A DNA stretch of 64,000 bases from HyVt-443 sp964544655 (GTDB lineage: Bacteria; Pseudomonadota; Gammaproteobacteria; Chromatiales; Chromatiaceae), in the NCBI GenBank assembly GCA_964544655.1, contig CAZJCM010000002.1, positions 37,516 through 101,515 of the forward strand, written 5' to 3'. Positions 54,688 to 63,973 of the stretch are shown one piece after another (position 1 is the stretch's first letter; each line of letters opens with the position of its first letter). The notes below the pieces were generated by a model that was given only the letters and a program-made list of their open reading frames with translations, was not told the origin of the DNA and searched no databases. Both the position numbers and the translations under genes were made by a program.

Positions 54688-54730
54688 ATTATAGCAGGAA
54701 TGGGCCTTTCTCCGAAGAATTGAGTATAAT
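54688..54730. promoter_or_regulatory. divergent promoter region between ugd and the waaL-like gene
   Basis: A perfect -10 box TATAAT lies on the minus strand at 54693-54688 for ugd, with a weak TTCGGA 17 bases before it. Another lies on the plus strand at 54725-54730 for the waaL-like gene. The two -10 boxes face away from each other within 43 bases, so the polymerase sites overlap. Confidence 0.6.
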
Positions 54731-54770
54731 CCCGCGGTTTTACGTAATGCACCTGCAAGCCAAGAAAACC

Positions 54771-56051
54771 ATGTCCAGCGTGACCTTCAACATCCCGGCG
54801 TTGATCCAGCGATGGCCCTGGCCCGTGCTCCTGGTCTGGTCCTGCCTGTTGCTGCTGCCCGTAGGACGCCTGGTGGAACTGCCAACCACCGTGATGGCGA
54901 TCATCGCCGGGAGGCTCTGGTATCGGTGCCACTTGCACCCACTGGCCAACCGCTATCGGATATTCACACTCGCATTTTTCCTGATCTGGCTCCCGATGGC
55001 CATCTCACTGACCGATGCGGTCAACCCGACAGAGGCATTGCGGGTCACCACACTCTACCTGCGTTTCTATTTTGCCGGTCTGTTTATCATCTGGGCCATC
55101 GACAACAAGGAAAAACGCAACCTGCTACTGCGCCTGACCGCATGGCTGCTACTGTTCTGGGCCGCCGACGCCATAATCCAGTTCATTTTCGGCACCGATC
55201 TCTTCGGCTACCCTTATATAGAACAGAGGCTCAACGGCCTGTTTGGCCGGCACATCAAACTGGGACTGATCCTGGCCATGCTTTCGCCCTTCATCATAAG
55301 CTGGGTTCAAGAAGGCAATACCAAACGAGGCGCCGCCCTGTTCTTGGCCGCCGTTGTTTTCGTCATCATCGCGTCAGGAACACGTGCAAGTTGGGTGATG
55401 TTTGGGGTTGTCTCTGTCGCCTATCTGGTGAATTACCTCCGCGCGCACAAGGACAGAGCACCGAAGCTCATTGCCCTGATCATCATTGCATCGATCTCCA
55501 CCGGCTATCTCACGTACAGGTTCGTGCCTACCATCACCGCACGGGTAGATCAGACACTACAGTTGTTTTCAGGAGATGCCGCCCTTATGGACCGGGCTCT
55601 ATCTTATCGACTGCCTATATGGGAAGGCGCCCTGAAGATGATCGAGGACCATCCGGTCAATGGTGTAGGCGTAAGAGATTTTCGTAGCGCCTATACCACC
55701 TATGCAACACCCGGTGACTTCTATGTCGCGCACAACACCACGCCCATGCACCCGCATCAGTACATTCTGGAAATCGGCGCAGAAACCGGACTGATAGGGC
55801 TTGGAGGACTGTTGTTGTTTTACACCTCGCTCATTCAGCGATGGCGAAGTTCATCACCCTCGCAACGAAACATGGCGTATTTCATCATGGTGTCGCTAAT
55901 TGCAGTATGGTTTCCGCTCAACACCCACCTCGCTTTTTATTCGTCGTTCATGGGCCAGGTCGTATGGTGGGTAACAGCGCTCTATTTCGCCATGACTTCC
56001 ATCCCGGTCCCAGAGAAAAAGCCCCATGACGGCAGTATAGAGGGAGCATAA
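54771..56051 (+). CDS. O-antigen ligase-like (WaaL/Wzy) membrane protein
   Basis: The 426-residue polytopic protein has about eleven helices. A large periplasmic loop (about 260-330) carries the Wzy_C-type motif YRLPIWEGALKMIEDHPVNGVGVRDF and then HPHQYILEIGAETGLIGLGG. WaaL joins finished O-polysaccharide to lipid A-core; Wzy polymerases share the fold, so either is possible. The only good -10 box is at 54725-54730, which makes the ATG at 54771 preferable to a TTG at 54720. An ATG at 54747 is also possible. It is the only plus-strand gene in the sugar region. Confidence 0.85.
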   Translation: MSSVTFNIPALIQRWPWPVLLVWSCLLLLPVGRLVELPTTVMAIIAGRLWYRCHLHPLANRYRIFTLAFFLIWLPMAISLTDAVNPTEALRVTTLYLRFYFAGLFIIWAIDNKEKRNLLLRLTAWLLLFWAADAIIQFIFGTDLFGYPYIEQRLNGLFGRHIKLGLILAMLSPFIISWVQEGNTKRGAALFLAAVVFVIIASGTRASWVMFGVVSVAYLVNYLRAHKDRAPKLIALIIIASISTGYLTYRFVPTITARVDQTLQLFSGDAALMDRALSYRLPIWEGALKMIEDHPVNGVGVRDFRSAYTTYATPGDFYVAHNTTPMHPHQYILEIGAETGLIGLGGLLLFYTSLIQRWRSSSPSQRNMAYFIMVSLIAVWFPLNTHLAFYSSFMGQVVWWVTALYFAMTSIPVPEKKPHDGSIEGA

Positions 56052-56109
56052 CCGGTATTGGGAAGACCAAGGCCTGACGATCGCCAAACGGCGGCAGACC
56101 TGGCCACGG

Positions 56110-57042
56110 CTACATCCTCCGCTCTATCTCCGCAAGCACGCTCTCCACTGGCAATTGCGCCAGGTCATCCACCTCCAGGCAATGGAATCGCTCCCGCTCT
56201 ATACTCGTCATACGCGCAGAGGCGTGGTGGCCAAACAGGGCGATACCAGGAACACCGAGGTGGGCGGCGAGATGGCTGGGGCCGGTATCGTTCCCAACCA
56301 CGAAGCAGGCCTGTTTCAGCACCCCTGCCAAATAGAAGAAGTCCAGAAACCCACCTTCTTCCGTAGTCAGCATGGTGCCCGGGAATTCCCGATAATATTC
56401 AAACTCGCCCGGCCCCGGCACGGTCACCACGGCTAATCCTTTCGCAAGCAGCCGCTGGGCCAATGCATGGTAATAGGGCCAAATTTTCTCCGGGTGTCTG
56501 GCCGAGGCCCCTGCAAGCAGCACCACATATGGCTGCTCGACAGCAAAACGGCGCAACAATGGCGCCACATCTTCGGCGAACCAGGTGACGTCCGGTCGCC
56601 GGGTATGCTCCACCGCCACCCCCGCCGCCTCTAGCTGGCGGGCCAACCGCTCGATGCTGGGCACAGTTTTCTTAGCGGTCGCGGGCAAATCCGCGGGATG
56701 GCTGCAGCCGGGCGCAACCCCTGACCAATTCGCCCGCCTCACCAGCCAGCGAAAATAGAACGATGTACGCGCACTGTTTTGCAGGTCATATATCATCTCG
56801 AAGCGATCGAAACCGATCCGACGCCTCAACGCCAGGAGTAAATCAATGCGCCAACGCGGATCCCGGTGATCGATCAACACCCGATCGATCCAGGGGCAAC
56901 GCTCGAATATATTCCTGTAGGGTGGCGTGGTAAGAACGGAGACCTCGGCCGCAGGGTGATGGAGACGTATGTCGTGCACCGCCCCCTCGGCCTGAACCAC
57001 ATCACCAAATGCCCCCAGCTTTATTATCAGCACCCGCTCCAT
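56110..57042 (-). CDS. GT9 family (heptosyltransferase-like) glycosyltransferase
   Basis: The 310-residue GT-B protein has VLIIKLGAFGDVVQAEGAV at the N-terminus and GNDTGPSHLAAHLGVPGIALFGHH near the C-terminus, both hallmarks of ADP-heptose:LPS transferases. It lacks a specific match to WaaC or WaaF visible by eye, so the donor is uncertain. It lies one base after the DUF6165 gene and convergent with the waaL-like gene, in an LPS-core context. Confidence 0.9.
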   Translation of the reverse strand: MERVLIIKLGAFGDVVQAEGAVHDIRLHHPAAEVSVLTTPPYRNIFERCPWIDRVLIDHRDPRWRIDLLLALRRRIGFDRFEMIYDLQNSARTSFYFRWLVRRANWSGVAPGCSHPADLPATAKKTVPSIERLARQLEAAGVAVEHTRRPDVTWFAEDVAPLLRRFAVEQPYVVLLAGASARHPEKIWPYYHALAQRLLAKGLAVVTVPGPGEFEYYREFPGTMLTTEEGGFLDFFYLAGVLKQACFVVGNDTGPSHLAAHLGVPGIALFGHHASARMTSIERERFHCLEVDDLAQLPVESVLAEIERRM

Positions 57043-57043
57043 T

Positions 57044-57433
57044 TCAGGAATAGGGCTCGTACGACTTCTCTTCCACCAAATCAGAATCGAGTTTTGCGTT
57101 CAGCGCCCGCTTCAATTCAGATCGCTTGTCATTGGTGATATACACCGACCGCGCAAGCTCGATAAATCTATCATCGTATTGCTTCTGCCGCTCATGGGAG
57201 CGGATCTCATCCTCGATATCCCACAGCGCCAGATTCACCTCATACAGCGCCTGCAGCAGGGCCTCGACATCATCGGCCAACGGCTTGATCCGATCCGCAA
57301 TGGCTTCCAGCTGAGTCAGCTCTTTACGCACATTGGCATTCTTCTCCGGATCAGTGATGCGCTCCACCTTGATGCGTAAGATGGTGATCTTGTCCAACAA
57401 CTCCCCCCATGAAACGGGAACCAATATCGCCAT
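57044..57433 (-). CDS. DUF6165 family protein
   Basis: This is a 129-residue soluble helical protein starting MAILVPVSWGELLDKITILRIKVERI and ending SYEPY. The middle helices (EALLQALYEVNLALWDIEDEIRSHERQ) suggest a coiled bundle. It matches the DUF6165 pattern, which is usually found beside LPS or glycosyltransferase genes and has no known activity. It is translationally close to the GT9 gene, so a shared function in core sugar transfer is inferred. Confidence 0.8.
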   Translation of the reverse strand: MAILVPVSWGELLDKITILRIKVERITDPEKNANVRKELTQLEAIADRIKPLADDVEALLQALYEVNLALWDIEDEIRSHERQKQYDDRFIELARSVYITNDKRSELKRALNAKLDSDLVEEKSYEPYS

Positions 57434-57515
57434 AATGCTAATTTCCTTTCATAACAGCCGGTTCGTATTGACGAACAGCTCTAATAAAAATTGAATTGAA
57501 TACACCAACAACGTC

Positions 57516-57737
57516 ACTGCTGTCCCATAAACTCCCTCTCCCTCAGGGAGAGGTTCGGGGTGAGGTGATCAGACAAGCAAATGCTTTGATTTTTCACCCC
57601 CTCATCCCGACCTTCTCCCAATGGGAGAAGAGGTGCCCATATCAGACATTTCATGTCTGGAAGCGCCAATAAGTGTAAAAAATCACCTTTCAACACCAGG
57701 TTGCATGAATACTGAACAAAGCTTGTTGGACAGCAGT
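57516..57737. repeat. repeat-containing intergenic element with 10-base terminal inverted repeats
   Basis: ACTGCTGTCC (57516-57525) and its complement GGACAGCAGT (57728-57737) bound a 222-base stretch. Inside are two inverted palindromic units. One is CTCCCTCTCCCTCAGGGAGAGG followed by TTCGGGGTGAGG (57532-57567). The other is the opposite-strand relative ending CCCAATGGGAGAAGAGG (57589-57633). It could be a MITE carrying a REP-like pair. The gap between DUF6165 and GT10 (57434-57805) holds nothing else I can identify. Confidence 0.5.
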
Positions 57738-57805
57738 ACAACAAAGTACAACATTGCGGAGATCACGGGGATGACCGCTATGACAACATTCATCTTCGAA
57801 AATAT

Positions 57806-58852
57806 TCAGCGATAGCGGGTCATATGGAGCAGGCGCGCGCGTATCTTGCCCAGAACATCCTGTATGGCAATGGTGGTGCTGTTCTTGCGCAGGGCGTGCC
57901 GCGAACAGATCCTGCCGCCGCCTTTCTCCGCACTGCCACCACCATGACGCTTGCCAATTTCCCGTGCAGCCAGCGCGAACAGATTATACTCATACAGCAC
58001 CCGTCGGCGCGCTTCGATGATGGCCGGCAAACGCCGCTCGAACTCATTGTCGGCAATCGCCGTCTCGATAATCCGCCTCGCTTCCTCCGGCCTATTGATA
58101 TCAATCCGGATGAAACTCTCTTCAGGGAAGTAGTCATCGGCATTCGGACAACCGCTATAGAATGGCAGCGTCAGACCGAGAAAGGCGTCTGAGAGCTTCT
58201 CCGTCCAGTGGTGGCGACCATTATGGTTTTCAACCGCAATATGGTAGCGATAGGCATCGAGGGCAGCAGCCTTGTCGTCATTCTCCAACGGCCTAACCCC
58301 GCGGCCGAACACATCCATCGATGGCAACCATTGCATCATTTTACACATGAAGGCGTGGCGACGGTGGTGCAGCGTATGCCGCTGGCGCTTGGGGGAAAAC
58401 ACCATCGACAGATCCTTCGATTTTGCCAGTGGCGGATGCGCGACCATGTCATCGAATGTCCGCACGCCATCGCTGCCCACACCATACATCCAGATCAACC
58501 CGGCCTGGGAAAAGAGACGATCCCGGTGCGGCAGGGCCCATGCCTCCTGGCTGGTGATGACACAGCCGAACTGGCGGGTGTATGGATTACCGTAGTGTTT
58601 GATGGAAGAGGGTTCACTGGTGGTCAACAGGGTATGCGAAGCCGGACAGGGCAGGTTCTCGCAGCGCTGCCCGGCCGGCACATCGGGCCGGCGCGGCAGG
58701 TCTTCATAGACCAGCAGCCAATCGTAATCCCGCTCATCGGGATCGAAGATAAAACGGCAATCGCCCCATACCGGATCGGCATCAGGGAGCTGGTGCCTGA
58801 AATAGCGTACCGGGACGGGGCTCAGCACCTTTACACGAATTTCAGTACTCAT
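57806..58852 (-). CDS. GT10 (fucosyltransferase-like) glycosyltransferase
   Basis: The 348-residue protein has the alpha-1,3/4-fucosyltransferase core, YRYHIAVENHNGRHHWTEKLSDAFLGLTLPFYSGCPNADDYFP, where the ENH and TEK segments bind GDP-fucose. The preceding VFSPKRQRHTLHHRRHAFM and MDVFGRG elements also fit. It would add fucose or a similar GDP-sugar to LPS or O-antigen. The C-terminal 45 residues are basic and unlike the family core. It is last in the lpxL-msbA group, 41 bases after lpxL. Confidence 0.88.
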   Translation of the reverse strand: MSTEIRVKVLSPVPVRYFRHQLPDADPVWGDCRFIFDPDERDYDWLLVYEDLPRRPDVPAGQRCENLPCPASHTLLTTSEPSSIKHYGNPYTRQFGCVITSQEAWALPHRDRLFSQAGLIWMYGVGSDGVRTFDDMVAHPPLAKSKDLSMVFSPKRQRHTLHHRRHAFMCKMMQWLPSMDVFGRGVRPLENDDKAAALDAYRYHIAVENHNGRHHWTEKLSDAFLGLTLPFYSGCPNADDYFPEESFIRIDINRPEEARRIIETAIADNEFERRLPAIIEARRRVLYEYNLFALAAREIGKRHGGGSAEKGGGRICSRHALRKNSTTIAIQDVLGKIRARLLHMTRYR

Positions 58853-58893
58853 GGCACTACGACAGCGACGGCGAAGCAGTCAGGCGACACATA

Positions 58894-59850
58894 TCAATAT
58901 ACCCCACTCTCCCCGGGCGGCCGGGTTTTGAAGCGACGATGAATCCACAAATATTGCTCCGGGCAGCGCATCACCGCCTGCTCCAGCAGCATGTTCAGGC
59001 GCCGGGTATCCGCCCATTTGTCGTCAGAGGGAAAATCCTTCAGCGGCGGCTGTATCTCTATCTCATAGCGGCCATCCGCCAACCGGCGGGGGAAATAGGG
59101 AATCACCAGGGCGTTGCCCATTCGCGCCAGGCGCGAGGTGGTGGCGATGGTGCAGGCCTGCATGGCGAAGAAGTCGACGAACACGCTTTTCGATCCACCG
59201 TGATTCTGGTCGAACCCATACCAGACCACCTCACCGGCCTTGAGGCACCGGACCATGCCGCGAACGTCTTCCCGCTCGATCATTACCGAGGTGCGGGATG
59301 ACCGGGCCCGGTAGAGAATCCAGTCCATCAGCGGATTCTTCAGCGGCCGGTACATGGCCGCGATCAGAAACCGATCGCTCAGGGTGGCCGACGCCATCTC
59401 CATGGTGGTGAAATGTCCGGTCACCAGAATCACCCCACGCCCCTCCCGACGTGCCGCTTCCAGGTGCTCCAGGCCGCGAACGGTCCAGAGCGGTGCCGTC
59501 ACCTTGCGGTCCCGGCCCCAGATGCACAGGTTGGCCTCCATCACACCCAGGCCCAGAGCGCCGAAGTGGGCACTCACCAACTGCTCGATCCCAGCCTTCT
59601 CCTGCTCCGGAAAGCAGAGCCGCAGGTTGGTCCGCACCACATGGACCCGGCGTTTCATCAATCGTCGCAGCAGCCGCCCCAACAGGCTGCCAATCCGCCG
59701 CTGCACAGACCAGGGCAACAGACTCACTGACCGCAGTAGCCCCAGCACCAGCCAGCCGGGCCAATAGCGGGGGCCAAGAAAATCCCTCAGACTGCGATCC
59801 GCAGCCGGCGGGCGGCGCACCAGGGTGTGGGATCGAGCGCCCTGGGTCAC
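58894..59850 (-). CDS. lpxL: lipid A late acyltransferase (LpxL/HtrB family)
   Basis: The 318-residue inner-membrane enzyme has one N-terminal helix (GWLVLGLLRSVSLLPWSVQ) and the HX4E motif GHFTTME (H146, E151). Later motifs are YRPLKNPLMDW, WYGFDQNHGGSKSVFVDFF and YLWIHRRFKTRP. It acylates Kdo2-lipid IVA during lipid A completion. It overlaps msbA by 4 bases (ATGA), which links acylation with export. The exact acyl chain cannot be read from the sequence. Confidence 0.92.
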   Translation of the reverse strand: MTQGARSHTLVRRPPAADRSLRDFLGPRYWPGWLVLGLLRSVSLLPWSVQRRIGSLLGRLLRRLMKRRVHVVRTNLRLCFPEQEKAGIEQLVSAHFGALGLGVMEANLCIWGRDRKVTAPLWTVRGLEHLEAARREGRGVILVTGHFTTMEMASATLSDRFLIAAMYRPLKNPLMDWILYRARSSRTSVMIEREDVRGMVRCLKAGEVVWYGFDQNHGGSKSVFVDFFAMQACTIATTSRLARMGNALVIPYFPRRLADGRYEIEIQPPLKDFPSDDKWADTRRLNMLLEQAVMRCPEQYLWIHRRFKTRPPGESGVY

Positions 59851-61574
59851 TGCCCGGCCTCATGCAGCCGCGCCTGATACAGGCGGGCATAGAGTCCGTT
59901 CGCCTGCAACAGCTCGGAGTGAGTGCCCACTTCCACGATCTGCCCCCGATCCATCACCACGATCCGGTCCGCCTTCTCGATGGTGGAGAGACGGTGGGCG
60001 ATGGTGATGGTGGTGCGGCCGGCCTTCAAGGTCTCCAGGGCCTGCTGGATCGCCTTCTCCGACTCCGTATCCAGGGCCGAGGTGGCCTCGTCCATGACCA
60101 GGATGGGGGCATCCTTGAGCAGGGCGCGGGCGATGGCCAGGCGCTGGCGCTGGCCGCCGGAGAGTCGCACCCCGTTGGCCCCTACCTCGGTGGCCATCCC
60201 CTGGGGCAACTCCTGGATGAACCCCAGGGCATTGGCGGCGGCGGCGGCCTGCTCCACTGCCGCATCGTCCGCCCCGCTCATCTCGCCATAGGCGATATTG
60301 GCCCGCACGCTGTCGTTGAACAGCACCACGTCCTGGGAGACCAGCGCCACCTGCCGGCGCAGATCCCGCAGCGGCAGTTCGGCCAGGGCGATCCCGTCCA
60401 GGGTGATACGGCCCGACGACGGCGGATAGAACAGGGGCAACAGGCTGGCCAGGGTGCTCTTGCCACTGCCTGACGGTCCTACCAGCGCGATATGCTCGCC
60501 GGCCCGGATATGCAGATTGAGATGGCGCAGGGCATCCTCGTCCGCCGTCGGGTAACGCAGGGAGACATCCTCGAAGGCCACCTCCCCCGCGGCCTGCTCC
60601 AGCCGCTTCCGCCCCTGGTCCGGCTCCCCCGGCTGGTCGAGCAGGGTAAAGATGCTCTCGGCAGCGGCCAGCCCCTTCTGCAGCGGCTCGTTGATATTGG
60701 TCAGCCGCTTCAGGGGCGACAGAATCAGGGCCACAGCCGTGAAAAAGGAGACGAACTCACCCACGCTCAACTGCTGCTGGGCCGCCAGATAGGCCATCAG
60801 GGCGAGGGTCGCCACCGCCATTACCTGAATCACCTGGACATTGGTGTTGGAGGCCACCACGATCTTCACCTTCAACTGGCGCACCCGGTCGGTGACCCGG
60901 TGGAAGCGGCGCTGCTCATAGGCCTGGCCCCCGAACACCCGCACCACCCGATTGCCGGTCACCACCTCTTCCAGGATATGGGTCATCTCCCCCATCTCCC
61001 CCTGCAGACCGTGGCTCACCCGGCGCAACCGGCGGCTGACCAGCTTCACCAGCCAGGCCACCACTGGAGTGATGGCGAAGGCGAGCAGGGCCAGTTTCCA
61101 GTTCAGATAGAGAATCCAGGCCAGCAGACCGGCGATGGCGAGGGAGTCACGCACGGCGATCACCAACACCTTGGAGGCGGCCACCGTCACCTGCTCCACG
61201 TCGTAGGTCACCTTGGAGATCACCACGCCGGTGGCGTTGGCGTCGTAGAAACTGGAGGGCAGGGTCAGCAACTTCTCGAACATCAGATTACGCAGATCGG
61301 TGACCACCTTGTTGGCCACCCACTCCAATGCCACCACGCTGCCGATGGTGGCCAGGCCACGCACCGCGAACAGGACCACCAGGGCGATCGGCATCAGCAC
61401 CATCATCTGCGGATCCTTCTCCACGAAGCTGCCGTCCAGCAGCGGCTTGAGCAGCATCGGCATGGCCGGCTCGGTCAGCGCCAACAGCACGGTGGCGGCA
61501 ATGGCCAGGGCGAAGGTCCGGCTGTAGGGACGAACATAGGTGAGCAGGCGCAGATAGAGGGAGCGTGGATCCAT
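59847..61574 (-). CDS. msbA: lipid A export ATP-binding/permease protein MsbA
   Basis: This is a 575-residue half-transporter. Six membrane helices occupy about the first 310 residues. The ABC domain has Walker A GPSGSGKST, the Q-loop VSQDVVLFNDSV, signature LSGGQRQRLAIARA, Walker B ILVMDEATSALD and the switch His in TIAHRLSTIEKAD. MsbA flips lipid A-core across the inner membrane. Position between lpxL and LPS glycosyltransferases supports MsbA over other ABC exporters. Confidence 0.95.
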   Translation of the reverse strand: MDPRSLYLRLLTYVRPYSRTFALAIAATVLLALTEPAMPMLLKPLLDGSFVEKDPQMMVLMPIALVVLFAVRGLATIGSVVALEWVANKVVTDLRNLMFEKLLTLPSSFYDANATGVVISKVTYDVEQVTVAASKVLVIAVRDSLAIAGLLAWILYLNWKLALLAFAITPVVAWLVKLVSRRLRRVSHGLQGEMGEMTHILEEVVTGNRVVRVFGGQAYEQRRFHRVTDRVRQLKVKIVVASNTNVQVIQVMAVATLALMAYLAAQQQLSVGEFVSFFTAVALILSPLKRLTNINEPLQKGLAAAESIFTLLDQPGEPDQGRKRLEQAAGEVAFEDVSLRYPTADEDALRHLNLHIRAGEHIALVGPSGSGKSTLASLLPLFYPPSSGRITLDGIALAELPLRDLRRQVALVSQDVVLFNDSVRANIAYGEMSGADDAAVEQAAAAANALGFIQELPQGMATEVGANGVRLSGGQRQRLAIARALLKDAPILVMDEATSALDTESEKAIQQALETLKAGRTTITIAHRLSTIEKADRIVVMDRGQIVEVGTHSELLQANGLYARLYQARLHEAGQ

Positions 61575-61577
61575 AAT

Positions 61578-62693
61578 TCAGTCGGTGACCAGTTGTTGGT
61601 ACAGGGCAAGGGTCTTGTCGAGCATGGTGTCTAGCCTGAAGGCGTCGAAATCCGCCACCACGGGCGGCTGTTCCAGGAACGCCCGGGTGGTCTGCAGCAG
61701 CCGTTCCGCAGCATTCAGTGGAACCGCGCCGGCGGGAAACAGACGGGCCAGGATCTCCCCCACCCCGCCATGATCGTAGCCGATCACCGGCCGCCCCATG
61801 CTCAAGGCCTCCACCACCGTGCGGCCGAACGACTCCGGCTTGCCGGAGAGGGAGAATACCAGATCGGAGAGGGCATAGATCTCCCGGATATCGTCACGTT
61901 GTCCGGTGAAGGTGATATGGTCCGTCAACTTCAGCTGGGCCACCCGGCGGCGCAGTTCCGCCGCATACGCCCGCCGCCTGGGATCTTCCCCCCCGACGAT
62001 CAACCCCTGCACGGGATGCCCCGAGTCACGCAGCGCCCCGATCAGGTCGATGAAGGCGTGATGCCCCTTGAGCCGGGTCAGGCGCCCAGCCAGAGTCAGC
62101 ACCGGCACCCCCTGCAACCGGGGATAGCGACCATACCATGCCGATATCCAGGCCGGATCCGGCCTGTAACCACGGGGAAAGGCGGCCCGTTCGACCCCCC
62201 GGTGGATCAGCTCGATCCGCTCCGGCGGCGTCTCGGGATAGTGCCGCAGGATATAGTCCCGCACCGTCTCGGATACTGCGATCACCCGCTCGCCGCGGGT
62301 CATGATGGCGCTGTAGCGGGACACCGAATAGAGCCCGTGCACCGTGGTCACCAGCCGCGGCCGCCGTGCTGCCGGCATACCCTGCAGGGCCCGCCAGACG
62401 ATCCACCCCGGCAGCCGTGAGCGCACATGGACGATATCCACGGCCTGTTCCCGAAGCAACCGCCGCAGCGGCCGGATATAACGCAGTGTGAGCAGAGACT
62501 TGACGCCGATGGGCCACTGGATGTGTTGACTCCCCTCTGCCTCCAGCCGGGCCACCAGCGGACCGCCATTGGACAACACCAGCGACCGGTGGCCATGGGC
62601 CACCAGCGCCGACGCCACTTCCAGGGTGCCCCGTTCGACACCGCCGCCGGTCAGATCCGGCAACACCTGGAGCAACGTCAACGGCCTATCCAC
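61578..62693 (-). CDS. GT4 family glycosyltransferase (LPS core-type)
   Basis: This is a GT-B glycosyltransferase of about 371 residues. The N-terminal LLQVLPDLTGGGVERGTLEVASAL, VIAVSETVRDYILRHY, LTLAGRLTRLKGH and C-terminal ESFGRTVVEALSMGRPVIGYDHGGVGEIL motifs are GT4-typical. I chose the GTG at 62693, which overlaps the ELM1-like stop by 8 bases. An ATG at 62750 would overlap it by 65 bases. Three bases separate its stop from msbA, so it is part of the same unit. Confidence 0.88.
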   Translation of the reverse strand: MDRPLTLLQVLPDLTGGGVERGTLEVASALVAHGHRSLVLSNGGPLVARLEAEGSQHIQWPIGVKSLLTLRYIRPLRRLLREQAVDIVHVRSRLPGWIVWRALQGMPAARRPRLVTTVHGLYSVSRYSAIMTRGERVIAVSETVRDYILRHYPETPPERIELIHRGVERAAFPRGYRPDPAWISAWYGRYPRLQGVPVLTLAGRLTRLKGHHAFIDLIGALRDSGHPVQGLIVGGEDPRRRAYAAELRRRVAQLKLTDHITFTGQRDDIREIYALSDLVFSLSGKPESFGRTVVEALSMGRPVIGYDHGGVGEILARLFPAGAVPLNAAERLLQTTRAFLEQPPVVADFDAFRLDTMLDKTLALYQQLVTD

Positions 62694-63624
62694 GTTCGCC
62701 ACCGTCGAACCAATGCCGGTACAGCCAATCGGCACAGCGTTGCGCTTCATTGAAGTCGGTGCGCGGCGGCGCCAGCCTTCCCCGCTCCCACCAGCGTTCG
62801 AAAGAGGTCACCCAACCATCGGCCAGCAATTGCTCCACACCGGCAGCCACCCGGCCGCCACCCAGCGCCGGCACCCTCAGCAACCCCACCGAACAGCCGG
62901 CGGTGAGGGCCTCGTAGACCATGGAAACCGAATCCTCCGTCACCCAGGCGTTGGCGCAACGGGCCAGCTGTTGCGCCACCCAGCCAGGCGGGGTCTCATC
63001 GGCCGGCACGATCCGGCAGTGATCCGGCGCCATCTCCTGCAACCGGAGCAGCAGGCCGGGTGGCGTGCGCCGGGAGTTGGTGAGGATGAACTGATGCTCG
63101 GGCATGGCGGAGAACAGGCGCTGCAGCTGATCGATCAGATCCGCATCGTCCCAGCCGTGATGCTTGGACGGGCCGCCGATCAGGATCAGGCTCTGTTCCG
63201 GGTCGTGAACCCCGTCCGCACGGAGGTTGTTGAGCACACCGCGGGTGACCAGCACATTGGCCCGCGGCTGCGGCCGGTCATGCTCGGGAATCAGGCAGAG
63301 ATCGAACAGTCCCAGGGGCAGGCTGGGGCGCATCAGCACCAACGCACGGCCGCCATAGGCGCGGCGGGCGGCGAGCAGGGCGCGATGGGTGGCATGACCG
63401 GCCCCCAGGATCAGGGCCGGCGGCGGCAGCTCACGTCCGGGGGAGAAGCGCGCGGTCAGCAACGCCGCAATGGAGACGCTGCTGCGCGTGACCGGAATAT
63501 CGTATCGCTGCAGCGGCAGGCGCTGCTGCAGCGCATCGGCCAACCCCAGGGTCTGATTTTCATGCCCGGGCTTGCCATCACACAGGCGCCAGATAACCCG
63601 GGGAGATGAGAGGGAACCGCTCAA
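62686..63624 (-). CDS. ELM1/GtrOC1 family putative glycosyltransferase
   Basis: The 312-residue protein has the ELM1 (DUF1022) signature WRLCDGKPGHENQTLGLADAL, ILGAGHATHRALLAA, LILIGGPSKHHGWD and TEDSVSMVYEALTAGCSVG. These are GT-B-like proteins related to plant ELM1 and usually encoded in LPS loci; the activity is unproven. The start is a TTG (63624) with AAGG six bases upstream, which should be checked. It follows the zf-CHCC gene by 30 bases. Confidence 0.85.
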   Translation of the reverse strand: MSGSLSSPRVIWRLCDGKPGHENQTLGLADALQQRLPLQRYDIPVTRSSVSIAALLTARFSPGRELPPPALILGAGHATHRALLAARRAYGGRALVLMRPSLPLGLFDLCLIPEHDRPQPRANVLVTRGVLNNLRADGVHDPEQSLILIGGPSKHHGWDDADLIDQLQRLFSAMPEHQFILTNSRRTPPGLLLRLQEMAPDHCRIVPADETPPGWVAQQLARCANAWVTEDSVSMVYEALTAGCSVGLLRVPALGGGRVAAGVEQLLADGWVTSFERWWERGRLAPPRTDFNEAQRCADWLYRHWFDGGERG

Positions 63625-63654
63625 GTTCGGCCTTGCCGGGCAGGAGGTCAGGGA

Positions 63655-63843
63655 TCAGTCCTGCAGCACATACTCCGCACCGCAGTATGGGCAGACCGCA
63701 TGGCCGCTCTGTTTGATCGGCAGATAGACCCGGGGATGCTGCATATAGAGGTCCGCGTCCGCCCTTGGGCAACTGAGGGGCAACTCATTGCGGCTTACCG
63801 GGATTGGTTCGCGGGATCGCTGGGTTGCGGTTGCTTGATTCAT
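63655..63843 (-). CDS. zf-CHCC zinc-finger domain protein
   Basis: This is a 62-residue protein whose C-terminal half, LSCPRADADLYMQHPRVYLPIKQ, SGHAVCPYCGAEYVL, matches the zf-CHCC domain of small bacterial proteins related to mitochondrial NDUFS6. The ligands are a Cys, a His and the final CxxC. The function is unknown. The ATG at 63843 has AGGAG six bases upstream. An earlier ATG (63882) lies before that site and is not favoured. It is the first gene of the ELM1-GT4-msbA-lpxL group in the window. Confidence 0.85.
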   Translation of the reverse strand: MNQATATQRSREPIPVSRNELPLSCPRADADLYMQHPRVYLPIKQSGHAVCPYCGAEYVLQD

Positions 63844-63897
63844 ATCTGGCTCCTGATTATCCATATGTGCGGTCGGCTGCAAGACCGGGCCAGGCCC

Positions 63898-63973
63898 TGC
63901 AGGAGCGGCCTTCCGACTGCGATGCTGCTGCGGGCCAGCGGGCAGTCGCGGCGGGGACGCCGCTCCTACAGCA
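63898..63973. repeat. REP-like palindrome pair at right edge
   Basis: GCAGGAGCGGCCTTCCGACT (63898 on) and an inverted partner GGACGCCGCTCCTACAG (63956-63972) flank a short spacer containing GCAGTCGCGG. The layout resembles the REP units around the RAYT gene at 17.5 kb (GGGAGCGGCCTCCCGGCCGCGA), but the sequence is a different variant. Confidence 0.6.
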
